From positions 1 to 64,000 of the forward strand of contig NZ_NESS01000014.1 of NCBI RefSeq assembly GCF_002128425.1: DNA of 64,000 bases. Reading direction: 5' to 3'. The number at the start of each line of letters is the position of its first letter. Positions within the stretch are counted from its first letter, which is position 1. A program made the position numbers and the translations under genes. This document shows, in pieces, positions 17,012 to 25,909 of this stretch. The stretch is from Gottfriedia acidiceleris. GTDB lineage: Bacteria; Bacillota; Bacilli; Bacillales; Bacillaceae_G. The notes below the pieces were generated by a model. That model made no database searches and was not told the DNA's origin. It worked only from the letters and a program-made list of their open reading frames with translations.

Positions 17012-18787
17012 ATGGACAATCACTTAAAAGAAAAATTAGCGCTTTTACCGGATCAGCCTGGTTGCTATTTAATGAAAGATATTCAAGGGACTATTATTTA
17101 CGTGGGAAAAGCTAAAGTGTTAAAAAACAGAGTTAGGTCTTATTTTACGGGATCCCATGATGGTAAGACATATCGATTAGTTCAAGAGATAACAGATTTT
17201 GAATATATTGTTACTTCTTCAAATATGGAAGCATTAATTCTTGAGATGAATTTAATTAAGAAATATGATCCGAAATATAACATCATGTTAAAGGATGATA
17301 AATCATACCCCTTTATTAAAATAACTGCTGAAAAACATCCGCGTCTATTGATTACGCGAAATGTAAAGAAAGATAAGGGTAAATATTTTGGACCTTTTCC
17401 TAATGCTACTGCCGCTAATGAAACAAAAAAATTATTAGATCGTTTATATCCATTACGAAAATGTTCTTCATTACCAGATAAAGTTTGTTTATATTATCAT
17501 ATTGGTCAGTGTCTTGCGCCTTGCGTAAAAGAAGTAACTGACGATCAAAATCAAGAAATAGTTAATGAAATTGTCCGTTTTCTAAACGGTGGGGAAGACC
17601 AAATACGAAAAGAGTTAGAAGCAAAAATGCTTGCTGCATCTGAACAATTAGATTTCGAGCGCGCGAAAGAGTATCGAGACCAAATTGTATCAATTGAAGC
17701 GACTATGGAAAAGCAGAAAATGATGAGTAGTGATTTAGTTGATCGAGATGTATTTGGTTATGCGGTTGATAAGGGATGGATGTGTGTTCAAGTATTCTTT
17801 GTTCGAAGAGGAAAATTAATTGAGCGAGATGTTTCATATTTTCCGATTTACGATGAAGCAGAGGAAGAATTCCTATCATTTATTGGGCAATTTTATGCAA
17901 AACCCCATAATATAAAACCAAAAGAAATTTTTGTACCAGATAAAGTTGATACTGAAATTTTAAAAGATTTACTAAAAATTCCTGTATTCCAACCAAAAAG
18001 AGGTCAAAAAAAGGAACTTGTTGTATTAGCAAATAAAAATGCCAAAATTGGACTTGGTGAAAAATTTAAATTAATCGAGCGAGATGAAGAAAGAACAGTT
18101 AAAGCAATAGAAAAACTAGGGGATATTTTAAATATTGAAATTCCGTATCGAATTGAAGCATTTGATAATTCAAATATTCAAGGAACAAATCCTGTTTCAG
18201 CTATGGTTGTCTTTATAGACGGAAAGCCTTCAAAAAAAGATTACCGCAAATATAAAATTAAAACTGTAGTTGGACCTGATGATTATGATTCAATGCGTGA
18301 GGTAGTACGGAGAAGATATTCAAGAGCATTAAAAGAGAATTTACCCTTACCAAACTTAATAATTGTGGATGGCGGGAAAGGACATCTAGCTGCAGTCGAA
18401 GATGTACTTCAAAATGAGTTAGGTTTATTTATCCCAACAGCGGGACTTGTAAAAGATGAAAAACACCGCACATCAGAGTTATTAATCGGACAACCTCCTC
18501 AAATTGTCCAACTAGGTAGACAAAGCCAGGAATTTTTTTTATTACAAAGGATTCAAGACGAGGTACACAGATTTGCTATAGAATTCTATCGTCAGCTTCA
18601 TAGTAAATCAATGGTTCAATCTGCTTTAGATGGCATAGCAGGTGTAGGTGGTACAAGAAAGAAAGCCCTGCTTAAACATTTTGGATCAGTCAAAAAAATA
18701 AAAGAGGCATCAATTGATGAGTTAGTAGCAGCTAAAATGCCAAAAAATGTGGCAGAAGAAATTTATCAGCATTTCCATAAAGAGTGA
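17012..18787 (+). CDS. uvrC: UvrABC excinuclease subunit C
   Basis: A 591-residue nucleotide-excision-repair nuclease that makes both incisions beside DNA damage. Domains in order: GIY-YIG nuclease ([30 protein letters not shown], residues 15-45), a cysteine cluster ([21 protein letters not shown], about 150-170), UVR/UvrB-binding helix pair ([24 protein letters not shown], about 203-226), RNase-H-like C-terminal nuclease with [20 protein letters not shown] and [10 protein letters not shown], and a helix-hairpin-helix end ([21 protein letters not shown]). GAGGTGAGAGGG precedes ATG. Length is normal and all key residues are present. Confidence 0.97.
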   Translation: MDNHLKEKLALLPDQPGCYLMKDIQGTIIYVGKAKVLKNRVRSYFTGSHDGKTYRLVQEITDFEYIVTSSNMEALILEMNLIKKYDPKYNIMLKDDKSYPFIKITAEKHPRLLITRNVKKDKGKYFGPFPNATAANETKKLLDRLYPLRKCSSLPDKVCLYYHIGQCLAPCVKEVTDDQNQEIVNEIVRFLNGGEDQIRKELEAKMLAASEQLDFERAKEYRDQIVSIEATMEKQKMMSSDLVDRDVFGYAVDKGWMCVQVFFVRRGKLIERDVSYFPIYDEAEEEFLSFIGQFYAKPHNIKPKEIFVPDKVDTEILKDLLKIPVFQPKRGQKKELVVLANKNAKIGLGEKFKLIERDEERTVKAIEKLGDILNIEIPYRIEAFDNSNIQGTNPVSAMVVFIDGKPSKKDYRKYKIKTVVGPDDYDSMREVVRRRYSRALKENLPLPNLIIVDGGKGHLAAVEDVLQNELGLFIPTAGLVKDEKHRTSELLIGQPPQIVQLGRQSQEFFLLQRIQDEVHRFAIEFYRQLHSKSMVQSALDGIAGVGGTRKKALLKHFGSVKKIKEASIDELVAAKMPKNVAEEIYQHFHKE

Positions 18788-18808
18788 CAAACTTACAAAA
18801 GATTTATC

Positions 18809-18837
18809 TTGACACTATTTTCAAAATAATTTATATT
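18809..18837 (+). promoter_or_regulatory. Sigma-A promoter of the lysC leader
   Basis: TTGACA (18809-18814), 17-base spacer, TATATT (18832-18837), immediately ahead of the lysine riboswitch. Confidence 0.8.
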
Positions 18838-18859
18838 TTAGTTAAAATTAAATGATTTT

Positions 18860-19040
18860 CTCTCGTAATAGAGGTGCAAAACTTAGGAGTATGCTGTCAT
18901 AGACGTGTGGCGTTGTGATGGACAGTTGAAAGGAAGTTTTGCCGAAATAAAATGAATCCACAATTCATTTTGTTGGGACTGCATTTAAGAAATGTAGTAC
19001 TGTCGCATAATAATTATGCGGGGAGCTATTGAAGAGATGT
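18860..19040 (+). ncRNA. Lysine riboswitch (L box)
   Basis: The conserved core is readable: AGAGGTGCAAAACTT, AGGAGTATGCTGTCAT, GATGGACAGTTGAAAGGAAG, TTGCCGAAATAAAAT, TGTTGGGACTGCATT, GTAGTACTGTCGCAT and GCGGGGAGCTA. It lies between a sigma-A promoter and the aspartokinase gene, with an intrinsic terminator at 19075-19107, so lysine binding should end transcription before lysC. Family and arrangement are the same as known for B. subtilis lysC. Confidence 0.95.
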
Positions 19041-19074
19041 TGATGATTTGTCTATTTTATTTTATTTGTAAATT

Positions 19075-19107
19075 AGGCGCGTGAACATTGCTTCACGCGC
19101 TTTTTTG
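19075..19107 (+). terminator. Attenuator hairpin of the lysine riboswitch
   Basis: GCGCGTGAA and TTCACGCGC form a perfect stem around CATTGC, followed by six T. It lies 35 bases before the lysC start. Confidence 0.92.
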
Positions 19108-19143
19108 TATTCTTTTTTAAGTAAACAAGTGAGGATGAGAAAA

Positions 19144-20385
19144 ATGGGAATTATTGTTCAGAAATTCGGTGGTACTTCAGTAGGCTCAATTGAACGAATT
19201 CAGCATGTTGCTGAAACAGTAACCAAATCATATAAACAAGGGAACCAAGTAGTTACAGTTGTATCTGCGATGGGCCATCATACAGACGAACTAGTTAGTT
19301 TAGCAGCTCAAATTAGTCCACAAAACAGTAAACGTGAATTAGATATGTTACTTACTACAGGGGAACAAGTTTCTATTTCCTTACTTGCAATGGCAATCCA
19401 AGCAAAAGGTTTTAAAGCTATTTCTCTAACAGGTTGGCAAGCTGGAATTCAAACTGAATCTGTCCATGGAAATGCGCGTATAGAAACAATTCATACTGAA
19501 AGAATTCAACAATTACTTGATGAAGGATATATCGTTATTGTTGCAGGTTTTCAAGGTTTAAGTGACAACAATGAAATTACGACATTAGGTCGTGGTGGTT
19601 CAGATACAACAGCAGTAGCATTAGCTGCAAGCTTAAATGCAGAACGCTGTGATATATATACGGACGTATTAGGAGTTTATACTACGGATCCAAGAGTTGA
19701 ACCAAGTGCATCTAAATTAAGCCATGTCTCTTATGATGAAATGTTAGAGCTTGCAGCTTTAGGAGCAGCAGTTTTGCATCCAAGAGCAGTCGAATTCGCA
19801 AAAAATTATAATTTAGTTATTCAAGTTCGCTCAAGTCAACATGATGAAATCGGTACATTTATTGGGGAGGAAAAACAAATGGAACAACAATCAGTCGTAA
19901 GAGGAATCGCATTCGAATCTAATGTAACAAGGATGACTTTAAATGGTTTAAATAACCATGTAGATTTATTACCTAAGATCTTTACTTTACTAGCAAGTGA
20001 AGGTATTGATGTTGATATTATTATCCAAAGCGTAACATCAGATAACTTAGTAAATCTGTCATTCTCAATCAAATCTGAAAATATGATGGAAGCAATTACA
20101 GTTCTAGAATCAAAGAAAGAATATTTAGGTTACCGTTCATTTGATTTTGAAAGTGAACTTGCTAAAGTTTCAATTGTAGGTAGCGGAATGGTTTCTAATC
20201 CAGGTGTAGCTGCAAAAATGTTTAAATTTTTAGCTGAAAGTGAAATTCCTGTAAAAATGGTAAGTACTTCTGAAATTAAAGTTTCAACAGTGGTACCAAA
20301 ATCAAAATTACAAGAAGCAGTTCATGCTCTTCATAAAGGATATGAATTAGATCGTATTAATGAGGAAGTAGTAGTAGAAAACTAA
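19144..20385 (+). CDS. lysC: Lysine-sensitive aspartokinase
   Basis: A 413-residue enzyme that phosphorylates aspartate, the first step to lysine, threonine, methionine and diaminopimelate. Kinase motifs: IVQKFGGTSVG at residue 4, LTTGEQVS near 80, GRGGSDTTAVALA near 150, YTDVLGVYTTDPR near 180; two ACT domains fill residues about 250-413. ATG 19144 is used because the in-frame GTG at 19081 lies inside the attenuator. A second in-frame ATG at 19879, eight bases after GGGGAGG, fits an internal start for the separate regulatory beta subunit known in B. subtilis LysC. Control is by the lysine riboswitch upstream. Confidence 0.95.
   Translation: MGIIVQKFGGTSVGSIERIQHVAETVTKSYKQGNQVVTVVSAMGHHTDELVSLAAQISPQNSKRELDMLLTTGEQVSISLLAMAIQAKGFKAISLTGWQAGIQTESVHGNARIETIHTERIQQLLDEGYIVIVAGFQGLSDNNEITTLGRGGSDTTAVALAASLNAERCDIYTDVLGVYTTDPRVEPSASKLSHVSYDEMLELAALGAAVLHPRAVEFAKNYNLVIQVRSSQHDEIGTFIGEEKQMEQQSVVRGIAFESNVTRMTLNGLNNHVDLLPKIFTLLASEGIDVDIIIQSVTSDNLVNLSFSIKSENMMEAITVLESKKEYLGYRSFDFESELAKVSIVGSGMVSNPGVAAKMFKFLAESEIPVKMVSTSEIKVSTVVPKSKLQEAVHALHKGYELDRINEEVVVEN
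19879..20385 (+). CDS. lysC: Aspartokinase beta subunit from an internal start
   Basis: In-frame ATG within lysC, preceded by GGGGAGGAAAAACAA with good spacing, would give a 168-residue protein comprising both ACT domains only. B. subtilis lysC makes alpha and beta chains this way. The start signal is seen; expression is inferred. Confidence 0.7.
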   Translation: MEQQSVVRGIAFESNVTRMTLNGLNNHVDLLPKIFTLLASEGIDVDIIIQSVTSDNLVNLSFSIKSENMMEAITVLESKKEYLGYRSFDFESELAKVSIVGSGMVSNPGVAAKMFKFLAESEIPVKMVSTSEIKVSTVVPKSKLQEAVHALHKGYELDRINEEVVVEN

Positions 20386-20393
20386 ATATTAAT

Positions 20394-20514
20394 AAACCCT
20401 TTTAGCATACAAATTCTTATATATAGGCTTTAATCTATTGATTTTTTCAATATTCATCACGTTCAGATTTACAAAGCCGTATAGTATAGAGATGGAGCAT
20501 AAAAGGGTTTTTTT
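20394..20514 (+). ncRNA. Nested stem-loop RNA candidate after lysC
   Basis: AAACCCTTTTA (20394-20404) pairs exactly with TAAAAGGGTTT (20500-20510), which continues into a T run. Enclosed are GGCTTT (20426-20431) with AAAGCC (20473-20478), AATCT (20432-20436) with AGATT (20465-20469), and the hairpin ATTGA/TCAAT inside. All stems nest. It begins nine bases after the lysC stop, so it may be an elaborate lysC terminator, or a leader of the small gene at 20609. No known RNA family was recognised. Confidence 0.5.
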
Positions 20515-20608
20515 ATTCGTTAAGAGAATAAGTTATATAAATATTCTGTAAATTTAATATGAGTAAGGCGAACGGCTAAATGGTAAATAAAAGAAGGAGG
20601 TATTAATA

Positions 20609-20803
20609 ATGAGGCATAGTTTACTTTCGTACGGATATGGAGAAATTGTGCTACAGTTCGTTCTATTATTACTCGCCATTTTGTTTTTTGTTTTTATTTG
20701 TTTATTCTTATTAAATTCTGTAATTAAAGGAGTTAAAAGAAATAAGAATTTTGAAGGAATTAGAAGGCAGGATCAAAGTAAGGATAGGAAAGAGAAGGGG
20801 TAA
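20609..20803 (+). CDS. Small single-pass membrane protein, unknown
   Basis: A 64-residue protein with a strong ribosome binding site (AGAAGGAGGT) before ATG. Residues about 13-40 form one long hydrophobic helix (LQFVLLLLAILFFVFICLFLL), followed by a basic, hydrophilic tail (KGVKRNKNFEGIRRQDQSKDRK), giving a predicted N-out, C-in topology. No family was recognised. It sits between lysC and convergent yslB, where B. subtilis has no annotated gene that I recall. Confidence 0.6.
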   Translation: MRHSLLSYGYGEIVLQFVLLLLAILFFVFICLFLLNSVIKGVKRNKNFEGIRRQDQSKDRKEKG

Positions 20804-20890
20804 GGAATTATTTGTAAAAACTCAGTTAATAAAATTATGTATCTGTATTTGAACTCATATATAAATATATTAATGAAAATCATTAAATGA

Positions 20891-20924
20891 AAAACCACAA
20901 GGACCTATATTCCTTGTGGTTATT
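20891..20924. terminator. Bidirectional terminator between the small membrane gene and yslB
   Basis: ACCACAAGGA and TCCTTGTGGT pair exactly around CCTATAT, flanked by A-rich and T-rich runs, serving both convergent genes. Confidence 0.85.
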
Positions 20925-20930
20925 TTCAAT

Positions 20931-21377
20931 TTATCTTTTTGTAATTGGATCCTTTAAATCCCATTTGACTAGGAACTTTACTTTATCGCCTCTTTTACTT
21001 TGCTCTTCATACGTTTCAGCTATAACATCGATTTGCTGTTGAATTTGCATTGCTAGAAATCCAGCTTCTAATTGGTAAGATACGTTCTTTTTTTGTTGAT
21101 TTCTGTATGTAATTAATTCAGAAGATAATGTTAAATGAACTTCCTGCTTCTTTTCTTCTTCAACAGTAAGATTACCCCAACCAGCTTGATCAAAAAATTC
21201 TATAATTTCTTCAAAGGTTGCTAAAGGATATTTTCTGGCAATCATTTTACCCGCCCAATATAAAATATCATTTTGTTCTTTTCCTAATAAATCATTCAAT
21301 AAATCATTACGTATTAGCTCATAGCCAAAACCAGATATATTTCCCGGAATATTTAAATTTTCAATGCCGTTCGTCAT
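20931..21377 (-). CDS. yslB: YslB (DUF2507) protein
   Basis: A 148-residue soluble protein of the DUF2507 family. The conserved block runs from GFGYELIRNDLLNDLLGKEQNDILYWAGKMIARKYPL through FFDQAGWGNLTVEEE to YQLEAGFLAMQIQQ; this matches B. subtilis YslB, which also lies between lysC and sdhC. It resembles small-molecule-binding V4R/TRAPP-like folds, but no function is established. AGGGAGAG precedes ATG. The gene is on the opposite strand to both neighbours. Confidence 0.88.
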   Translation of the reverse strand: MTNGIENLNIPGNISGFGYELIRNDLLNDLLGKEQNDILYWAGKMIARKYPLATFEEIIEFFDQAGWGNLTVEEEKKQEVHLTLSSELITYRNQQKKNVSYQLEAGFLAMQIQQQIDVIAETYEEQSKRGDKVKFLVKWDLKDPITKR

Positions 21378-21524
21378 GGTCGGATAACTCTCCCTTTCCT
21401 AAAAAACATGTTTTTATTATATACAATATTTAATAGTAAAAACAATAATTCGACACTTGTAGATTACAAGAGCTACCAATCTAAATGAGAAGTTTTTTCA
21501 GTAAAGAAAAATGTACGCGTTTTC

Positions 21525-21553
21525 TTGACCTCCTATATTATCAGGAGTAAAAT
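21525..21553 (+). promoter_or_regulatory. Sigma-A promoter of sdhCAB
   Basis: TTGACC (21525-21530), 17-base spacer, TAAAAT (21548-21553), 124 bases before the sdhC start. Confidence 0.7.
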
Positions 21554-21677
21554 GGGTTGTAGATAAATGTCATAAAAATTTCGACTTTTTATGCGTATTA
21601 CTTATTTATTCTATTTTTTTAGAATAATAGAAGGATTACATTTTCATGTGCACAAACTAAAGGGGGCAGGGGTTTAC

Positions 21678-22313
21678 ATGAGCAACAAGAATGGAAGGGA
21701 GTTTTTCTTTAGAAAACTTCATTCATTGCTAGGAGTTATTCCGGTTGGAATCTTTTTAACACAGCACTTAGTTGTCAATCATTTTGCGACAAATGGAGCG
21801 ACATCGTTCAACAAAGCTGCTGAATTTATGGCGAATTTACCATTCCGCTATTTTTTAGAGGTTTTTGTCATTTTCTTACCAATTTTATACCATGCAATTT
21901 ACGGACTATACATTGCGTTCACAGGAACAAGCAATGTTAAAAATTATGGATACTTACGTAACTGGTTATATTTATTCCAACGTATTTCTGGCGTAATTAC
22001 GTTAATTTTTATTACTTGGCACGTATGGCAGACACGTATTGCTGCTCAATTGGGAGCAACTGTTGATTATAATATGATGGCTGATATTTTCCAATCGAAA
22101 TTTATGTTAGTTTTCTATATAGTAGGTGTTATTTCAACAATTTTCCACTTTGCTAATGGATTATGGTCATTCTTCGTATCATGGGGAATTACTGTAACAC
22201 CTAGATCACAACGTATTTCAACATATGTTACATTAGGTGTTTTCGTTGTATTATCATTCGTTGGATTAACTGCTATCTTTGCATTCATTGATCCAACACT
22301 AGCGTACAAGTAA
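21678..22313 (+). CDS. sdhC: Succinate dehydrogenase cytochrome b558 subunit
   Basis: A 211-residue di-haem membrane anchor of complex II. Five hydrophobic helices and conserved histidines are visible (FFRKLHSLLGVIPVG, TQHLVVNHFATNG, LPILYHAIYGLYIA, ITWHVWQTR, FHFANGLWSF), the axial haem ligands in this family. ATG 21678 is preferred over an in-frame ATG at 21591 because AGGGGGCAGGGG precedes it and homologues begin MSxNxEFxxRKLHS. First gene of sdhCAB; haem comes from the hem operon farther along. The 5' leader is 120 bases, the region where FsrA-type iron-sparing control acts in B. subtilis. Confidence 0.95.
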   Translation: MSNKNGREFFFRKLHSLLGVIPVGIFLTQHLVVNHFATNGATSFNKAAEFMANLPFRYFLEVFVIFLPILYHAIYGLYIAFTGTSNVKNYGYLRNWLYLFQRISGVITLIFITWHVWQTRIAAQLGATVDYNMMADIFQSKFMLVFYIVGVISTIFHFANGLWSFFVSWGITVTPRSQRISTYVTLGVFVVLSFVGLTAIFAFIDPTLAYK

Positions 22314-22325
22314 GGAGAGAGAATC

Positions 22326-24092
22326 ATGAGTGGGAAAATAATTATCGTTGGTGGCGGATTAGCTGGTCTTATGGCAACTATTAAAGCCGCTGAAGCTGGC
22401 ACAAAAGTAGATTTATTTTCATTAGTTCCCGTAAAACGATCACATTCAGTATGTGCTCAAGGTGGAATTAATGGTGCGGTTAATACAAAAGGTGAAGGTG
22501 ACTCTCCTTGGGAGCACTTTGATGATACGATTTATGGTGGAGATTTCTTAGCAAACCAACCACCAGTAAAGGCAATGGCAGAAGCAGCACCTGGCATCAT
22601 TCATATGATGGACCGAATGGGTGTAATGTTCAACCGTACGCCTGAAGGACTATTAGACTTCCGTCGTTTCGGTGGTACGCAACATCACCGTACAGCATTT
22701 GCTGGTGCTACGACTGGACAACAATTATTATATGCATTAGATGAGCAAGTTCGTCGTTACGAATCTGAAGGTCTTGTTCAAAAATATGAAGGCTGGGAAT
22801 TTTTAAGAGTTGTTGTTGATGATGAAGGGGTATGTCGTGGTATTGTTGGACAAAACTTAACATCAATGGAAATCGTAAGCTTCCCTGCGGATGCAGTAAT
22901 TATGGCATCTGGTGGCCCTGGAATTATCTTTGGTAAAACTACAAATTCAATTATCAACACTGGTTCAGCTGCTGCAGCTGTATATCGTCAAGGTGCTGTT
23001 TATTCAAATGGTGAATTTATTCAAATCCATCCAACTGCAATTCCTGGAGATGATAAAAACCGTTTAATGAGTGAAAGTGCTCGTGGTGAAGGTGGACGAG
23101 TTTGGACGTATAAAGATGGTAAACCATGGTATTTCTTAGAAGAGAAATATCCTGCTTATGGAAACCTTGTACCAAGGGACATTGCTACACGTGAGATTTT
23201 CTCTGTATGTGTTGACCATAAACTTGGTATCAATGGTGAAAACATGGTTTATTTAGATCTTTCACATAAAGATCCACATGAACTTGATGTGAAACTTGGT
23301 GGAATCATCGAGATTTATGAAAAATTCACAGGTGATGATCCGAAAAAAGTTCCAATGAAGATTTTTCCTGCAGTTCACTACTCAATGGGTGGATTATGGG
23401 TTGATTATGACCAAATGACTACAATTCCTGGTTTATTTGCAGCTGGTGAGTGTGATTACTCAATGCACGGAGCTAACCGTTTAGGAGCTAACTCATTACT
23501 TTCTGCTATTTATGGTGGAATGGTTGCTGGACCAAATGCAGTAAGATACGTAAATGGTTTAGCTAAATCTTCAGATGATGTTTCAACTACAGTATTTGAA
23601 TCAAATGCTAATGAAGAAAAAGAAAAAATGAATCGCATCTATAAAATGGACGGTAAAGAAAATGCATACCTTCTTCATAAAGAGCTTGGAGAGTGGATGA
23701 CAGACAACGTTACTGTAGTACGATTCAATGATCGCTTATTAAAAACTGATGAAAAAATTCAAGAACTTTATGAGCGCTATCAAAACATTAATATTAATGA
23801 TACAGCTAAATGGAGTAACCAAGGTGCTTCATTTACTCGTCAACTTGAAAACATGCTTCACTTATCGCGTGTTATCACATTAGGTGCATATAACCGTAAT
23901 GAAAGCCGTGGAGCTCACTATAAACCTGAATTCCCAGACCGTAATGATGAGGAATTCTTAAAAACTACAATGGCTAAATTTGATGAAACATCAAATTCAC
24001 CATTATTCTATTATGAAGATGTTGATACTTCATTAATTCAACCAAGAAAACGAGATTATTCTAAGAAGAAGGAGGACAAAGCAAATGCATAA
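22326..24092 (+). CDS. sdhA: Succinate dehydrogenase flavoprotein subunit
   Basis: A 588-residue FAD protein that oxidises succinate to fumarate. IIIVGGGLAGLMA binds the FAD dinucleotide; SHSVCAQGGINGA contains the covalent-flavin region, with HHRTAFAG; QIHPTAIPG and SARGEGGRVW hold active-site His and Arg; GLFAAGECDYSMHGANRLGANSLL closes the FAD site. AAGGAGAGA precedes the ATG, 12 bases after sdhC. The long C-terminal helical domain (KMNRIYKMDGKENAYLLHKELGE) is typical of the Bacillus type. Cytoplasmic face of the membrane, bound to SdhB and SdhC. Confidence 0.97.
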   Translation: MSGKIIIVGGGLAGLMATIKAAEAGTKVDLFSLVPVKRSHSVCAQGGINGAVNTKGEGDSPWEHFDDTIYGGDFLANQPPVKAMAEAAPGIIHMMDRMGVMFNRTPEGLLDFRRFGGTQHHRTAFAGATTGQQLLYALDEQVRRYESEGLVQKYEGWEFLRVVVDDEGVCRGIVGQNLTSMEIVSFPADAVIMASGGPGIIFGKTTNSIINTGSAAAAVYRQGAVYSNGEFIQIHPTAIPGDDKNRLMSESARGEGGRVWTYKDGKPWYFLEEKYPAYGNLVPRDIATREIFSVCVDHKLGINGENMVYLDLSHKDPHELDVKLGGIIEIYEKFTGDDPKKVPMKIFPAVHYSMGGLWVDYDQMTTIPGLFAAGECDYSMHGANRLGANSLLSAIYGGMVAGPNAVRYVNGLAKSSDDVSTTVFESNANEEKEKMNRIYKMDGKENAYLLHKELGEWMTDNVTVVRFNDRLLKTDEKIQELYERYQNININDTAKWSNQGASFTRQLENMLHLSRVITLGAYNRNESRGAHYKPEFPDRNDEEFLKTTMAKFDETSNSPLFYYEDVDTSLIQPRKRDYSKKKEDKANA

Positions 24093-24861
24093 TGGAACAA
24101 TGACTGCTGAAAAGACAATTACCGTAATTGTTAAACGTCAAGATTCACCAAATACTGCGCCATATGAAGAAACATTTACTGTCCCTTATCGTCCGAATAT
24201 GAACGTAATCTCGGCGTTAATGGAAATTCGTAAAAATCCAGTTAATTCAAATGGAAAAGAAACGACTGCAATTTCTTGGGACATGAACTGTCTTGAAGAA
24301 GTTTGTGGAGCATGTTCTATGGTTATCAACGGTAAACCAAGACAATCATGTTCTGCGCTTATCGATAAATTGGAACAACCAATTCGTCTTGAGCCAATGA
24401 GCACATTCCCTGTAGTACGTGACTTACAAGTTGATCGTAGCCGTATGTTCGATTCTTTAAAACGCGTTAAAGCATGGATTCCAATTGATGGAACGCATGA
24501 CTTAGGTCCTGGACCAAGAATGCCTGAAAGAAAACGTCAATGGGCTTATGAATTATCAAAATGTATGACTTGTGGTGTATGTTTAGAAGCTTGTCCAAAC
24601 GTTAATAGTAAATCGAACTTTATTGGGCCTGCACCGCTTTCACAAGTACGTTTATTTAATGCTCATCCAACTGGAGAAATGAATAAGGAAGAACGTCTAC
24701 ATGCAATTATGGGAGACGGTGGATTATCAAACTGTGGTAACTCACAAAACTGTGTACAATCTTGTCCAAAAGGTATTCCTTTAACAACTTCTATTGCAGC
24801 GTTAAACCGTGCAACTACAATCCAATCTTTCAAAGACTTCTTTGGAAGCGACGAAATTTAA
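24085..24861 (+). CDS. sdhB: Succinate dehydrogenase iron-sulfur subunit
   Basis: A 258-residue subunit carrying three clusters: 2Fe-2S (CLEEVCGACSMVINGKPRQSC), 4Fe-4S (CMTCGVCLEACP) and 3Fe-4S (CGNSQNCVQSCPKG). It moves electrons from FAD to menaquinone at SdhC. The start at 24085 overlaps the sdhA stop by eight bases and has AAGGAGG nine bases ahead; an in-frame ATG at 24100 is possible but worse placed. Last gene of the operon, followed by an unusually long T-run terminator. Confidence 0.97.
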   Translation: MHNGTMTAEKTITVIVKRQDSPNTAPYEETFTVPYRPNMNVISALMEIRKNPVNSNGKETTAISWDMNCLEEVCGACSMVINGKPRQSCSALIDKLEQPIRLEPMSTFPVVRDLQVDRSRMFDSLKRVKAWIPIDGTHDLGPGPRMPERKRQWAYELSKCMTCGVCLEACPNVNSKSNFIGPAPLSQVRLFNAHPTGEMNKEERLHAIMGDGGLSNCGNSQNCVQSCPKGIPLTTSIAALNRATTIQSFKDFFGSDEI

Positions 24862-24867
24862 TAGACA

Positions 24868-24917
24868 TAAAAGCATGTTCTTTAGGGACATGCTTTTATT
24901 TTTTTTTTTTTTTTTTG
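24868..24917 (+). terminator. Terminator of sdhCAB with a 19-base T tract
   Basis: AAAAGCATGT and ACATGCTTTT pair around CTTTAGGG; after one A comes an uninterrupted run of 19 T to 24917. Confidence 0.95.
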
Positions 24918-25043
24918 ACAAATTTCTATAAACTTTAAATAAATATCTTCTAATAAACTCCACTCTTAAATCATATCAATAGTAAAGGCAGCAAAGGGAG
25001 GTATCATACCCCATTCATTGCTTTCGAACGGAGGTTGACTTGA

Positions 25044-25751
25044 ATGCAACAGTTTGAAGTGACATTTGAGACGAAATGCTATGAAAAAGATTGGGAAATT
25101 CTTTTAAAGACAGATCGGATAGAGAAAATGATTGAGTTTAATCTCTATCGATTTAAAGAAAAAATTTTATATATTAATAACGTACAAAATGTAAGGGAAG
25201 TCAGTCGTCATGCAGACAAACTTGTCGCAAGAGATGTTTTATCTTCATATGTAATAGTTGATGATTATTCAAATGAAGCTCTTAATTATTTTGAGGTTAA
25301 TAAAGATAGCTTCAAAGGTGGTTATTACTATTCAATCTCAGAACTTGTTAGTATTTATCTTTGTAATACAGAGTATTTACTACACTTTTCAAGTGATTCT
25401 ATTTTAGAAAAGCCTTTTAATTGGATTGATTTATCAATACTTAAACTTCAAGATGATGAAAAAATCAAAGTAGCAAATCCAGTATGGAATGGAAATGTAT
25501 TTGAAGCAAAACAAGAGTCGATGGATGAAGATGAAAACTTTTATATCGGATATGGTTTTTCTGATCAATGCTACTTAATTAAGACAAATGATTTTAAAAA
25601 TAAGATATATAATGAAAAAAATCCTATATCAGAAAGATACCCAATATATGGGGGAGAGCTTTTTGAAAAACGTGTAGATGCTTGGATGCGTAATAACAAT
25701 CTTAAAAGAATCACATTCAAACATGGGAATTATATTCATCAAAATTATTGA
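25044..25751 (+). CDS. Glycosyltransferase-like protein, unknown
   Basis: A 235-residue soluble protein with GGAGG 13 bases ahead of ATG. The segment CNTEYLLHFSSDSIL near residue 110 looks like the end of a GT-A nucleotide-sugar domain with an SSD in place of the usual DxD, and FYIGYGFSDQCYLIKT followed by YPIYGGELFEKRVDAWM resembles the acceptor part of such enzymes. The first 50 residues are not recognised. The assignment is tentative. It has no partner genes and sits between sdhB and the ysmA-type gene, where B. subtilis has none, so it is probably a lineage-specific insertion. Confidence 0.5.
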   Translation: MQQFEVTFETKCYEKDWEILLKTDRIEKMIEFNLYRFKEKILYINNVQNVREVSRHADKLVARDVLSSYVIVDDYSNEALNYFEVNKDSFKGGYYYSISELVSIYLCNTEYLLHFSSDSILEKPFNWIDLSILKLQDDEKIKVANPVWNGNVFEAKQESMDEDENFYIGYGFSDQCYLIKTNDFKNKIYNEKNPISERYPIYGGELFEKRVDAWMRNNNLKRITFKHGNYIHQNY

Positions 25752-25891
25752 AATTGAATTTTGTAATATAATGACTTAATAGGGTTAAGGTAAGAAAGGG
25801 AGAGCAGTAGATAGAAATATTAAACAAATCTCTTATAACGCCTTTACTATTCCACATCCCTTATTTCCTTCATCCTGCCACCCTTAAAAAC

Positions 25892-25909
25892 TGAATGAAT
25901 ATTCATTCT
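25892..25909. promoter_or_regulatory. FadR operator before the thioesterase gene
   Basis: TGAATGAATATTCATTCT contains an exact 16-bp palindrome and matches the operator in front of fadR in both half-sites. It overlaps the presumed -35 region (TTCATT, 18-base spacer, TATAAT at 25926-25931) of the next gene. Confidence 0.85.
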
